Of a DNA stretch of 37,886 nt, positions 10,174 to 17,195 are shown piece after piece. How positions within the stretch are numbered: the stretch's first letter is position 1; every line of letters begins with the position of its first letter. A program made the position numbers and the translations under genes. Origin of the DNA: Stenotrophomonas maltophilia (lineage in GTDB: Bacteria; Pseudomonadota; Gammaproteobacteria; Xanthomonadales; Xanthomonadaceae). The notes beneath the pieces were generated by a model, which searched no databases, had not been told where the DNA came from, and saw only the letters and a list, made by a program, of their open reading frames with translations. The DNA is taken from NCBI GenBank assembly GCA_002435595.1, contig DJBL01000067.1:17866-55751 (forward strand). Reading direction: 5' to 3'.

Positions 10174-10188
10174 TTTCGCCCCAGGAGA

Positions 10189-12483
10189 ATGCCTGTGTAC
10201 TTCAAGTCCCTTGATTACCCCATCATCGTCATCGACGACGACTACGAGTCCCCGCGCATCGGTGGCATCCTGATCCGCGCGCTGGTGGACGAGCTGCGCA
10301 AGAGCGACCAGCGCGTGCTGTGCGGGCTGACCCTGGCCGATGCCCAGGCCGGGGCACGCACCTACGTGGCCGCCTCGGCGGTCCTGATCTCCATCGACGG
10401 CACCGAGGACAAGCCGGAGCAGTTCCAGCGCCTGCTGGGCTTCCTGCGCGAGCAAAGCGCGCGCCGCGGCAACCTGCCGGTGTTCCTGTATGGCGAGCGG
10501 CGCACCATCGAGAAGGTGCCCACCAAGCTGCTCAAGTACGTGCACGGCTACATCTTCCTGTTCGAGGACACCAAGAGCTTCATCGCCCGCCAGGTGATGC
10601 GCGCGGCCGAAGACTACATGGCCAACCTGCTGCCGCCGTTCTTCAAGGCGCTGATCCACCACACCGCCGAGTCCAACTACTCCTGGCACACGCCCGGCCA
10701 TGCCGGCGGCGTGGCGTTCACCAAGTCGCCGGTGGGGCGCGCATTCCACCAGTTCTACGGTGAGAACACCCTGCGCAGCGATCTGTCGATCTCGGTCCCC
10801 GAACTGGGCTCGCTGCTGGACCACAGCGGCCCGATCAAGGACGCCGAGAACGAGGCGGCGCGCAATTTCGGCGCCGACCACACCTTCTTCGTCACCAACG
10901 GTACCTCCACCGCCAACAAGATCGTGTGGCATGGCACCGTCGGCCGCGGCGATGTGGTGTTCGTGGACCGCAACTGCCACAAGTCGCTGCTGCACTCGCT
11001 GATCATGACCGGCGGCATCCCGGTGTACTTCACCCCCAGTCGCAACGCGCACGGGATCATCGGTCCGATCAGCCTGGACCAGTTCACCCCCGAGTCGCTG
11101 CAGCAGGCGATCGCGGCCAACCCGCTGGCCAGCAAGGCGTTCAAGGCCGGCTCCAAGCCACGCATCGCGGTGGTCACCAATTCCACCTATGACGGGCTCT
11201 GCTACAACGCCGAGAAGATCGCCGAGGAGATCGGCAGCGCGGTCGACTTCCTGCATTTCGATGAAGCGTGGTACCCCTACGCGGCCTTCCATCCGTTCTA
11301 CGAGAACCACTACGGGATGGCCAAGGGCAAGCCGCGTGAGCAGGATGCGATCATCTTCACCACCCATTCCACGCACAAGCTGCTGGCCGCATTCTCGCAG
11401 GCATCGATGATCCACGTGCGCAACGCGGCGACCCGCGAACTGGATGCCGAGCGCTTCAACGAAGCGTTCATGATGCACACCACCACCAGCCCGCATTACG
11501 GGGTGATCGCCGCGTGCGACGTGGCCTCCAAGATGATGGAAGGTGCGGCCGGCGAGTCGCTGGTGCAGGAGATGCACGACGAGGCGATCGCCTTCCGCCG
11601 CGCGATGCTGCATGTACGCGAAGACCTGGGTCGCGACGACTGGTGGTTCAGCGTGTGGCAGCCGGACAAGCTGGAGCGCTCGCTGGCCAAGGGCGATACG
11701 CCGGCGCCGATGGTGGCCAAGCGCAGCGAATGGTACCTGCAGCCGGACGCGCACTGGCACGGCTTCGACGGGCTGGTGGACGACTACGTACTGATCGACC
11801 CGATCAAGGTGACCCTGCTCACCCCGGGCCTGTCCATCGATGGCGAAATCGGCCAGCGCGGGATTCCGGCCGCGGTGTTGAGCAAGTTCCTGTGGACGCG
11901 CGGCATCACCGTGGAGAAGACCAACCTGTACTCGGTGCTGTTCCTGTTCTCGATGGGCATCACCAAGGGCAAGTGGAGCACGCTGGTGACCGAGCTGATG
12001 GCCTTCAAGGAGCTCTACGATGCCAACGCGCCGCTGAGCCGCGCGCTGCCGGGGTTGGCCGCCGACTACCCGCTGGCCTATGCCGGCTGGGGCCTGCGAG
12101 ACCTGTGCCAGGCGCTGCACGAATTCAACCGCGAGTTCGCCGTGCCCAAGGTGATGCGCGAAATGTACGTGGACCTGCCCGAGCCGGTGATGACCCCGGC
12201 CGAGGCCTACGACCACCTGGTGCGCGGTCAGATCGAGCGGGTCGACATCGAGGCGATCAGCGGGCGCATCGCCGGCACCATGCTGGTGCCGTACCCGCCG
12301 GGCATCCCCACGATCATGCCGGGCGAGCGTTTCGGTGCAAGCGACGAGCCGATCATCCAGTCGCTGCGCATCGCACGCGAGCAGAACGCGCGGTTCCCGG
12401 GCTTCGAGTCGGACGTGCATGGGCTTATCATCGACCGCGATGGCGCCACGCCGACCTACAAGGTGGAGGTGCTGAAGGTCTGA
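10189..12483 (+). CDS. PLP-dependent Arg/Lys/Orn decarboxylase (LdcA-like)
   Basis: A 764-residue fold-III-type basic amino acid decarboxylase with an N-terminal wing domain (about 1-130), a PLP domain, and a C-terminal domain. Visible marks are SWHTPGHAGGVAFTKSP, GTSTANK, DRNCHKS, HFDEAWY and the PLP lysine in HSTHKLLAAFSQ (about residue 397). Length matches the family (about 710-760). As far as I recall the families, blocks such as SVPELGSLLDHSGPI and GTSTANKIVWH are nearer to Pseudomonas aeruginosa LdcA (lysine) than to E. coli AdiA (arginine). It would convert lysine or arginine to cadaverine or agmatine and raise pH. It is co-transcribed with the antiporter 15 bases upstream and the CDF gene 28 bases downstream. 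Confidence 0.92.
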   Translation: MPVYFKSLDYPIIVIDDDYESPRIGGILIRALVDELRKSDQRVLCGLTLADAQAGARTYVAASAVLISIDGTEDKPEQFQRLLGFLREQSARRGNLPVFLYGERRTIEKVPTKLLKYVHGYIFLFEDTKSFIARQVMRAAEDYMANLLPPFFKALIHHTAESNYSWHTPGHAGGVAFTKSPVGRAFHQFYGENTLRSDLSISVPELGSLLDHSGPIKDAENEAARNFGADHTFFVTNGTSTANKIVWHGTVGRGDVVFVDRNCHKSLLHSLIMTGGIPVYFTPSRNAHGIIGPISLDQFTPESLQQAIAANPLASKAFKAGSKPRIAVVTNSTYDGLCYNAEKIAEEIGSAVDFLHFDEAWYPYAAFHPFYENHYGMAKGKPREQDAIIFTTHSTHKLLAAFSQASMIHVRNAATRELDAERFNEAFMMHTTTSPHYGVIAACDVASKMMEGAAGESLVQEMHDEAIAFRRAMLHVREDLGRDDWWFSVWQPDKLERSLAKGDTPAPMVAKRSEWYLQPDAHWHGFDGLVDDYVLIDPIKVTLLTPGLSIDGEIGQRGIPAAVLSKFLWTRGITVEKTNLYSVLFLFSMGITKGKWSTLVTELMAFKELYDANAPLSRALPGLAADYPLAYAGWGLRDLCQALHEFNREFAVPKVMREMYVDLPEPVMTPAEAYDHLVRGQIERVDIEAISGRIAGTMLVPYPPGIPTIMPGERFGASDEPIIQSLRIAREQNARFPGFESDVHGLIIDRDGATPTYKVEVLKV

Positions 12484-12511
12484 CGCCAGCGCGACGGGCC
12501 CTCGGCAAGCG

Positions 12512-13414
12512 ATGGATACAGCACGCGAGCAGCGGGTCCTGCGGTTCTCGATCGGGGTGACGCTGGCGGTCAGCGCCACCGGCTTTGCCGGTGGCCTGCT
12601 GGTGGGGTCGCAGGCGATCCTGTTCGATGGCGTCTACAGCCTGGTCGATGTGGCGCTGACCCTGGTGGCGCTGTCGGTGCTGCGGCTGGTGGCGCGGGAG
12701 CAAAGCCCGCGCTTCCAGTACGGCTATTGGCACCTGGAGCCGATGGTGGAAGCCCTCGGCGGGGCGATCCTGTCGCTGGCCTGCATCTATGCACTGGCCA
12801 ATTCCATCATCGGGCTGACCACCGGGGGCCATGAGGTCAAGCCCGGGCCGGCGCTGGCGTGGGCGGCGGTGCTGTGCGTAAGCAACCTGGCGATGGCCGC
12901 GTTCGTGCGCACCCGCGCGCTGCGCCTGCAGTCATCGTTGCTGTGGCTGGATGTGCGGGCCTGGCTGCTGAGCGGGCTGATGAGCCTGGCGGTGGTGTTG
13001 GCCTTCGTGATCGCCCTGCTGTTGCGCGGTGGTGAGCATGCGCACTGGATTCCGTACCTGGACCCGCTGGTGCTGGCCGCGATCAGCGTGGCGGTGCTGC
13101 CGGTGCCGTTGCGCAGCGCCTGGAAGGCCATGCGCGAGGTGCTGCAGGTGGCGCCGGACACGCTGGACGCGCGTGTGCAGGCGGTCATGCAGGATTTCGT
13201 GGCCGAACACGGCTATCTGGATTTCACCAGCCACGTGGCCAAGATGGGACGCATGCGTTTCGTGGAGATCCACATCCTGACCCATCCGGAAACGGTCATC
13301 GGCAGCATCGGCAACGTGGACCGTCTGCGTGATGAGATCGCCGAACGCCTGGATGCGCGTGGCAGTGAGTTCTGGCTGACCATCGACTTCACCGCCGACC
13401 CGGCCTGGACCTGA
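12512..13414 (+). CDS. Cation diffusion facilitator-type transporter
   Basis: A 300-residue CDF-family membrane protein with about six helices and a C-terminal cytoplasmic domain (about 205-300). The helix-2 motif FDGVYSLVD matches the family DGxxSLxD and is followed by RFQYGYWHLEP. In helix 5 the usual HxxxD or DxxxD metal site reads LDVRAW, so the second ligand is altered. Members normally export Zn, Co, Cd or Fe against protons. The gene sits 28 bases after the decarboxylase and may be the last gene of that operon, although its ribosome site is weak. Metal substrate is unknown. Confidence 0.82.
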   Translation: MDTAREQRVLRFSIGVTLAVSATGFAGGLLVGSQAILFDGVYSLVDVALTLVALSVLRLVAREQSPRFQYGYWHLEPMVEALGGAILSLACIYALANSIIGLTTGGHEVKPGPALAWAAVLCVSNLAMAAFVRTRALRLQSSLLWLDVRAWLLSGLMSLAVVLAFVIALLLRGGEHAHWIPYLDPLVLAAISVAVLPVPLRSAWKAMREVLQVAPDTLDARVQAVMQDFVAEHGYLDFTSHVAKMGRMRFVEIHILTHPETVIGSIGNVDRLRDEIAERLDARGSEFWLTIDFTADPAWT

Positions 13415-13428
13415 GGCCGGGGCCGGAC

Positions 13429-14004
13429 TCAGGGCGGGTCGGCCCCGACGGTGGTGATGCGGGAGATCATCGTGGCGTTCTGCGGCAGGGACACCACGAA
13501 CGGGTAACGCGCCAGCAGCCAGGGATGGTCGCGCTCCAATGCGGCGCGGGCGTCATCGCGACGGTCGGCGAAGGCGATGCCGTGCGCCATCACCACCCGC
13601 CCATTCTCTCGGCGTGGCTGGCCCTCCACGACGTAGACATCGCCGATGTAGGTGGCCTTGCCGGCCTCGATGGTGATCTGTGGGGCATCGGCCTCGTCGA
13701 ACGCCACGACCTGGCCCTGCCGGTCGAACAGCAGGCCGATGTAGTAGCGGCCGGCCTTGATCCGATTGGAGGTGGTGGGTTCGTTGCAGACAATCACGCT
13801 CTTGAAGCGCAGCTGGCCGAGCACGCCCTTGGCCAAGGTGCCCGGCGCATACAGTTGCATGCCGTGGGTGTTGGGAGGACAGGCGCTGGTGGTAACCAGC
13901 AGACCTTCATCGGCCTTGAGCGTGGCGCGCTCCTTGAGGTTCTGCGGCCCGGCCAGGCAGGGCAGGGCGACCAGCGACAACAGTGCAGTCCAGACCATTC
14001 TCAT
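13429..14004 (-). CDS. Hypothetical secreted protein
   Basis: A 191-residue protein with a signal peptide (MRMVWTALLSLVALPCLAG) and two cysteines in the mature part (in SACPPN and VIVCNEP) that could form a disulfide. I do not recognise the family. The chosen ATG at 14004 has GGAG about 7 bases upstream; the open frame extends further but lacks coding character. It is convergent with the CDF gene (14 bases between stops) and about 60 bases downstream of the next minus-strand gene, so the two may be co-transcribed. Confidence 0.72.
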   Translation of the reverse strand: MRMVWTALLSLVALPCLAGPQNLKERATLKADEGLLVTTSACPPNTHGMQLYAPGTLAKGVLGQLRFKSVIVCNEPTTSNRIKAGRYYIGLLFDRQGQVVAFDEADAPQITIEAGKATYIGDVYVVEGQPRRENGRVVMAHGIAFADRRDDARAALERDHPWLLARYPFVVSLPQNATMISRITTVGADPP

Positions 14005-14062
14005 CCTGAGCTCCCGAGGCGTTGCCGGTGAACGTGCGTGGGCGAAGCGTACTGCATGCGAC

Positions 14063-14527
14063 CTATCGCCCCGACAGGCGGCGCCACCAGGGCGCCGGCG
14101 GCGTCGGGTCGGGCAGGTGGGCCGGGGGCAGGCTGGCCCAGATCGGCTCGAAGAAGGCGATGTCCGCGTTGTCCGGGGCCATCCGCTTGGCGACCGCAGC
14201 CACCGGGAACAGCGTGAGCTTGCCGGGGCCCACCACCACCGCGTCGGTGCCGTAGGCGTCGGTCTGCATGCGCCACTCGCCGCCGCGATGGGCAATCACG
14301 TAATCGCCGAAGAGGATGCCCAGGCCGCACGCCACCACGTTGTCGGCTGGGCGCTGGGCGACAGCGTCGGCCTTCCAGTGCCGGAAGGCGGTGTCCAGCG
14401 TGTCCGGGCTGACCTCGCTCGTGCTGGCGTAGATCGTCAGCAGTTGTCGGCCCAGATCCCTGGATTCCTGTGCCCACGCGCTTTCCCGGTCCGAAAACCC
14501 GGCCAATGCCACGTCCTTGTCGCTCAT
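14063..14527 (-). CDS. Hypothetical cytoplasmic protein, DUF3806-like
   Basis: A 154-residue soluble protein without signal peptide. It contains WKADAVAQRPADNVVACGLGILFGDYV split around a central region and then a mostly beta C-terminal part with TDAVVVGPGKLTLFPV. The layout reminds me of DUF3806 proteins, but I cannot confirm this. GGAG lies 6 bases before the ATG. It is upstream of the secreted hypothetical gene and divergent from the RidA-like gene. Confidence 0.65.
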   Translation of the reverse strand: MSDKDVALAGFSDRESAWAQESRDLGRQLLTIYASTSEVSPDTLDTAFRHWKADAVAQRPADNVVACGLGILFGDYVIAHRGGEWRMQTDAYGTDAVVVGPGKLTLFPVAAVAKRMAPDNADIAFFEPIWASLPPAHLPDPTPPAPWWRRLSGR

Positions 14528-14673
14528 GCCGTTCTCCGGGTGCCCGGTCGCGATTCTGGCAGCTCTGCACGGCCAATGCGACGGTGCATCGCAGCGTTGC
14601 AGCGCGCGCCGTTGACCTCAACCGCAGTTGAGGCCGGACACTGCACGCCCACTCCCTGACCACGCCTGAGCCC

Positions 14674-15102
14674 ATGTCCACCGATGCCCCTGTCGCGCCC
14701 GCCGGCCTGTTCGGCTTCATCAACCCGTCCGGCCTCTACGACCCCACTGCGAACGGCTATTCGCACGTGGCGGTGGTGCGATTGCCGGCGCGGCTGATCC
14801 ACGTGGCCGGGCAGGGCGGGGAAAGCGCGGACGGCGCGCTCTCGCCGCGCTTCGAGGTCCAGGTGGCACAGGCCCTGGACAACCTGACGCTGGCCCTGGC
14901 CGCCGCCGGTGCCGGCCTGGCCGACGTGGCCAAACTCACGGTGCTGGTGGTGGACCATGACCAGGACCGGCTGGGTATTCTGTCCGCGCAGATCGGCCAA
15001 CGCTGGCCGCGTGGCCGGGCACCGACCTGCACGTTGATTCCCGTGCCGCGGCTGGCGCTGGATGCCATGTTGTTCGAGATCGAGGCGACGGCGTACTGCT
15101 GA
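14674..15102 (+). CDS. RidA/YjgF-family protein lacking the catalytic Arg
   Basis: A 142-residue single-domain RidA fold (HVAGQGGES, LAAAGAGLADVAKLTVLVVD, FEIEATAYC). RidA enzymes hydrolyse reactive enamines/imines using an Arg in a PARS-like block. Here that block reads APTCTLIPV, so the Arg is replaced, and the imine deaminase activity is doubtful. It may belong to an uncharacterised Rid subgroup. The ATG at 14674 has no clear ribosome site. Its stop directly abuts, tail to tail, the stop of a truncated reading frame. Confidence 0.82.
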   Translation: MSTDAPVAPAGLFGFINPSGLYDPTANGYSHVAVVRLPARLIHVAGQGGESADGALSPRFEVQVAQALDNLTLALAAAGAGLADVAKLTVLVVDHDQDRLGILSAQIGQRWPRGRAPTCTLIPVPRLALDAMLFEIEATAYC

Positions 15103-15240
15103 TCAGTACCCCAGCCAGACGGCGCGCTCGACCGACACGTCGGTGATGCGTCCTGCGCTGGCCCGGTAGGTGACATCCAGCCCACGCGCCAGCAAGGGCG
15201 AGGTGTGCACCGGGATGCGGCAGACCACCCGCGCCGGGGT
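15103..15240 (-). pseudogene. C-terminal remnant of an unidentified gene
   Basis: The minus strand has an open frame with strongly GC-biased third positions and protein-like sequence (RVVCRIPVHTSPLLARGLDV, then YRASAGRITDVSVERAVWLGY split over two turns) ending at TGA (15103-15105). No ATG or plausible start is found upstream in this frame, which runs into the ParD-like promoter. It looks like the last 45 or so codons of a lost gene. A short GTG-initiated gene cannot be ruled out. Confidence 0.4.
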
Positions 15241-15322
15241 TGTCTGTCGGCCGTGCGCGTCTCCAAGGGCGCTGCGCTGCCGCGCGGAGCGGCGTGCCGT
15301 GCGTCGATGGCCACGGACGCGG

Positions 15323-15360
15323 TTGGCGTGGATATACGAACCATATATGCTATGTATATC
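15323..15360 (+). promoter_or_regulatory. Promoter with 30-bp dyad operator of the ParD-like/MAP operon
   Basis: TTGGCG (15323-15328), 17 bases, then TATGCT (15346-15351) form a promoter. A symmetric 30-bp element covers it: GATATAC (15331-15337) and GTATATC (15354-15360) are perfect inverted arms placed equally around the palindrome CATATATG (15342-15349). This is a typical site for a self-repressing ribbon-helix-helix protein such as the one encoded 20 bases downstream. Confidence 0.72.
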
Positions 15361-15380
15361 ACCTACTCGGACGTCCGCCC

Positions 15381-15593
15381 ATGGGCATCGTCAACATCGA
15401 CGACGAACTGCACGACAACCTGCGCCGCGCCAGCGGCGTCTCCGGCCGCTCGATCAACGCCCAGGCCGGTTTCTGGATCAAGATCGGCATGCTCTGCGAG
15501 ATGAACCCCGGCATGAGCTACCAGGAGATCGTCAGCCGCGAACTGCGTGCTGCCGGGGTCGCGCCCGGGGCGTTGCGGGTGGCCGAGGCATGA
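15381..15593 (+). CDS. ParD-like antitoxin-family protein
   Basis: A 70-residue protein of the ParD_like group: MGIVNIDDELHDNLRR, then SGVSGRSINAQAGFWIKIG, which fits a ribbon-helix-helix DNA-binding N-terminus and a longer helix. Such proteins act as autorepressors and often antitoxins. No ParE, RelE or other toxin gene follows; instead the stop overlaps the start of a methionine aminopeptidase (ATGA). The ATG at 15381 is preceded by the dyad promoter but by no strong ribosome site. I infer a regulator, possibly antitoxin, of the aminopeptidase. Confidence 0.82.
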   Translation: MGIVNIDDELHDNLRRASGVSGRSINAQAGFWIKIGMLCEMNPGMSYQEIVSRELRAAGVAPGALRVAEA

Positions 15594-16360
15594 TCAAGAC
15601 GCTGGAAGAACAGGCCTTGATGCGCGCCTCCGGCCGTTTGCTGGCGCAGGTGTTCGAGGCGCTGGACCGGCTGCCGCTGGAAGGCATGAGCACGCTGCAG
15701 GTCAACGACCGGGTGGAACGCTTCATCGTGGACGAACTGCAGGCGCGCCCGGCCAGCAAGGGCCAGTACGGGTTCGCCTACGTGCTCAACAGCTCGATCG
15801 ACAGCGTGGTCTGCCATGGCGTGCCCTCGGCCGATGCCGTGCTGCGCAGCGGCAGCATCGTCAACCTGGACATCACCCTGGAGAAGGGCGGCTACATCGC
15901 CGACTCCAGCAAGACCTACCTGATCGGCGAGGTCGACTATGCGGCCAAGCGGCTGGTACGGGTGACCCGCGAGGCGATGTGGAAGGGCATTGGCGTGGTG
16001 CGGCCCGGCGCCACGCTGGGCGACATCGGCTTTGCGATCCAGCAGCACGCCAAGGCGCACGGCTACAGCGTGGTCAAGGAATTCTGCGGCCACGGCATCG
16101 GCCAGGAAATGCACGAGGAACCGCAGGTGCTGCATTACGGCCGGCGCGGTGACGGGCTGGTGCTGGAGCAGGGCATGACCTTCACCATCGAGCCGATGAT
16201 CAACCAGGGCCGCGCGGCGATCGACATGAGCGAGGATGGCTGGACCGTGACCACGCGCGACGGGAAGCTGTCGGCGCAGGCCGAGCATACGGTGCTGGTG
16301 ACCGCCGACGGGGTGGAGGTGTTGACCCTGCGCGCTGAGGAGCGTGGGTGGGTTGGATGA
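15590..16360 (+). CDS. map: Type I methionine aminopeptidase paralogue
   Basis: A 256-residue metallopeptidase that removes N-terminal methionine from nascent proteins. All five metal ligands and the substrate His of the E. coli enzyme are present: His in VCHGVP (about 75), Asp in NLDIT (about 93), Asp in ADSSKTY (about 104), His in GHGIGQ (about 167), Glu in TIEPM (about 200) and Glu in AEHT (about 231), each about four residues earlier than in E. coli Map. It therefore looks active. It overlaps the ParD-like gene by ATGA. This arrangement differs from the housekeeping map beside rpsB, so I take it as an accessory copy. Confidence 0.92.
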   Translation: MIKTLEEQALMRASGRLLAQVFEALDRLPLEGMSTLQVNDRVERFIVDELQARPASKGQYGFAYVLNSSIDSVVCHGVPSADAVLRSGSIVNLDITLEKGGYIADSSKTYLIGEVDYAAKRLVRVTREAMWKGIGVVRPGATLGDIGFAIQQHAKAHGYSVVKEFCGHGIGQEMHEEPQVLHYGRRGDGLVLEQGMTFTIEPMINQGRAAIDMSEDGWTVTTRDGKLSAQAEHTVLVTADGVEVLTLRAEERGWVG

Positions 16361-16400
16361 TGGATGCTGTGCGTGGCTGGGCCGGTACGGTGGTTCCGCA

Positions 16401-16422
16401 GCCGGGCAGAGCCCGGCGCTAC
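16401..16422 (-). repeat. GTAG-headed REP (SMAG-type) stem-loop
   Basis: On the minus strand the element begins GTAG (16419-16422) and continues with GCCGGGC, a TCT loop and GCCCGGC, a perfect 7-bp stem. This is the form of the SMAG/GTAG repeats of Stenotrophomonas. The TAG inside its head is the stop codon of the LytTR regulator. It lies between the convergent map and regulator genes. Confidence 0.75.
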
Positions 16423-17195
16423 GGACTTCGTGTGGAGACCAGCTTGAGGAACGCCTCGTTCTGGTAGCGGCTCATGCGCAGTTGCTGGCCGGTATCCAGG
16501 GTGACCACGTGGTGGCCGTTGAACCACGGATGGATCGCCTTGACCCGGCGCACATTGACGATGGCCGAGCGGTGCACGCGGGCGAAGTGGCGCGGATCCA
16601 GGCGCGCGGCCAGGGAGGTCATGGTGTCGCGCAGTTCGTGCACGCGGTCGGCCAGGTGGATTTCCACGTTGTTGCCGGCCGCCTTGATCCAGACGATGTC
16701 ATCCACCGCCACCAGCACCACGTGCTCGTCCACGCGCACCGGCAGTCGCTGCAGGTAGTCGTCGCGCTGGCGCAGTGAATCCAGCGCCTGCAGGATCTGC
16801 ACCGACGCCTGCGCGCCCACCCCGGCCGCGGCCGCCAGCCGGGCCTTGGCCCGCTGCAGCGTGGCCGCGAAGCGCTCGCGGCTGAACGGCTTGACCAGGT
16901 AGTCCACCGCGTTGGCCTCGAAGGCCTTGACCGCATACTGCTCGTAGGCGGTGACGAACACGGTGGCGGGCATGCGTTCGGCGCCGATGGTGGCGACCAC
17001 GTCCATCCCGTTGATCGCCGGCATCTGGATGTCCAGGAACACCAGGTCCGGCGATTGGCTGCGGATGGCGGCCACCGCCGAGACGCCGTCGCCGCATTCG
17101 CCGAGGATCTCGATGTCCGGGTCATCGGCCAACAGGCGCACGATCGCGCGGCGCGCGATCGGTTCGTCATCGACCACCAGCGCGGTCAGGCTCAT
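16419..17195 (-). CDS. LytTR-family response regulator
   Basis: A 258-residue response regulator. Residues 1-120 are a receiver domain with acidic DDE at 9-11, the phosphoacceptor Asp55 in FLDIQMP, a Thr in VTAYEQY and Lys in YLVKPFS. Residues about 150-255 are a LytTR DNA-binding domain (DIVWIKAAGNNVEI, FARVHRSAIVNVRRV). It is encoded after the sensor kinase with an ATGA overlap. The stop codon is supplied by a GTAG repeat. Target genes are unknown; autoregulation is plausible given repeats upstream of the kinase. Confidence 0.93.
   Translation of the reverse strand: MSLTALVVDDEPIARRAIVRLLADDPDIEILGECGDGVSAVAAIRSQSPDLVFLDIQMPAINGMDVVATIGAERMPATVFVTAYEQYAVKAFEANAVDYLVKPFSRERFAATLQRAKARLAAAAGVGAQASVQILQALDSLRQRDDYLQRLPVRVDEHVVLVAVDDIVWIKAAGNNVEIHLADRVHELRDTMTSLAARLDPRHFARVHRSAIVNVRRVKAIHPWFNGHHVVTLDTGQQLRMSRYQNEAFLKLVSTRSP

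Noticed and set aside
7099..12579. A 1826-codon open frame on the minus strand
   Set aside because: It runs opposite to the porin, antiporter and decarboxylase genes, which all have clear family motifs; its composition (His/Arg/Gln/Gly) is typical of antisense frames.
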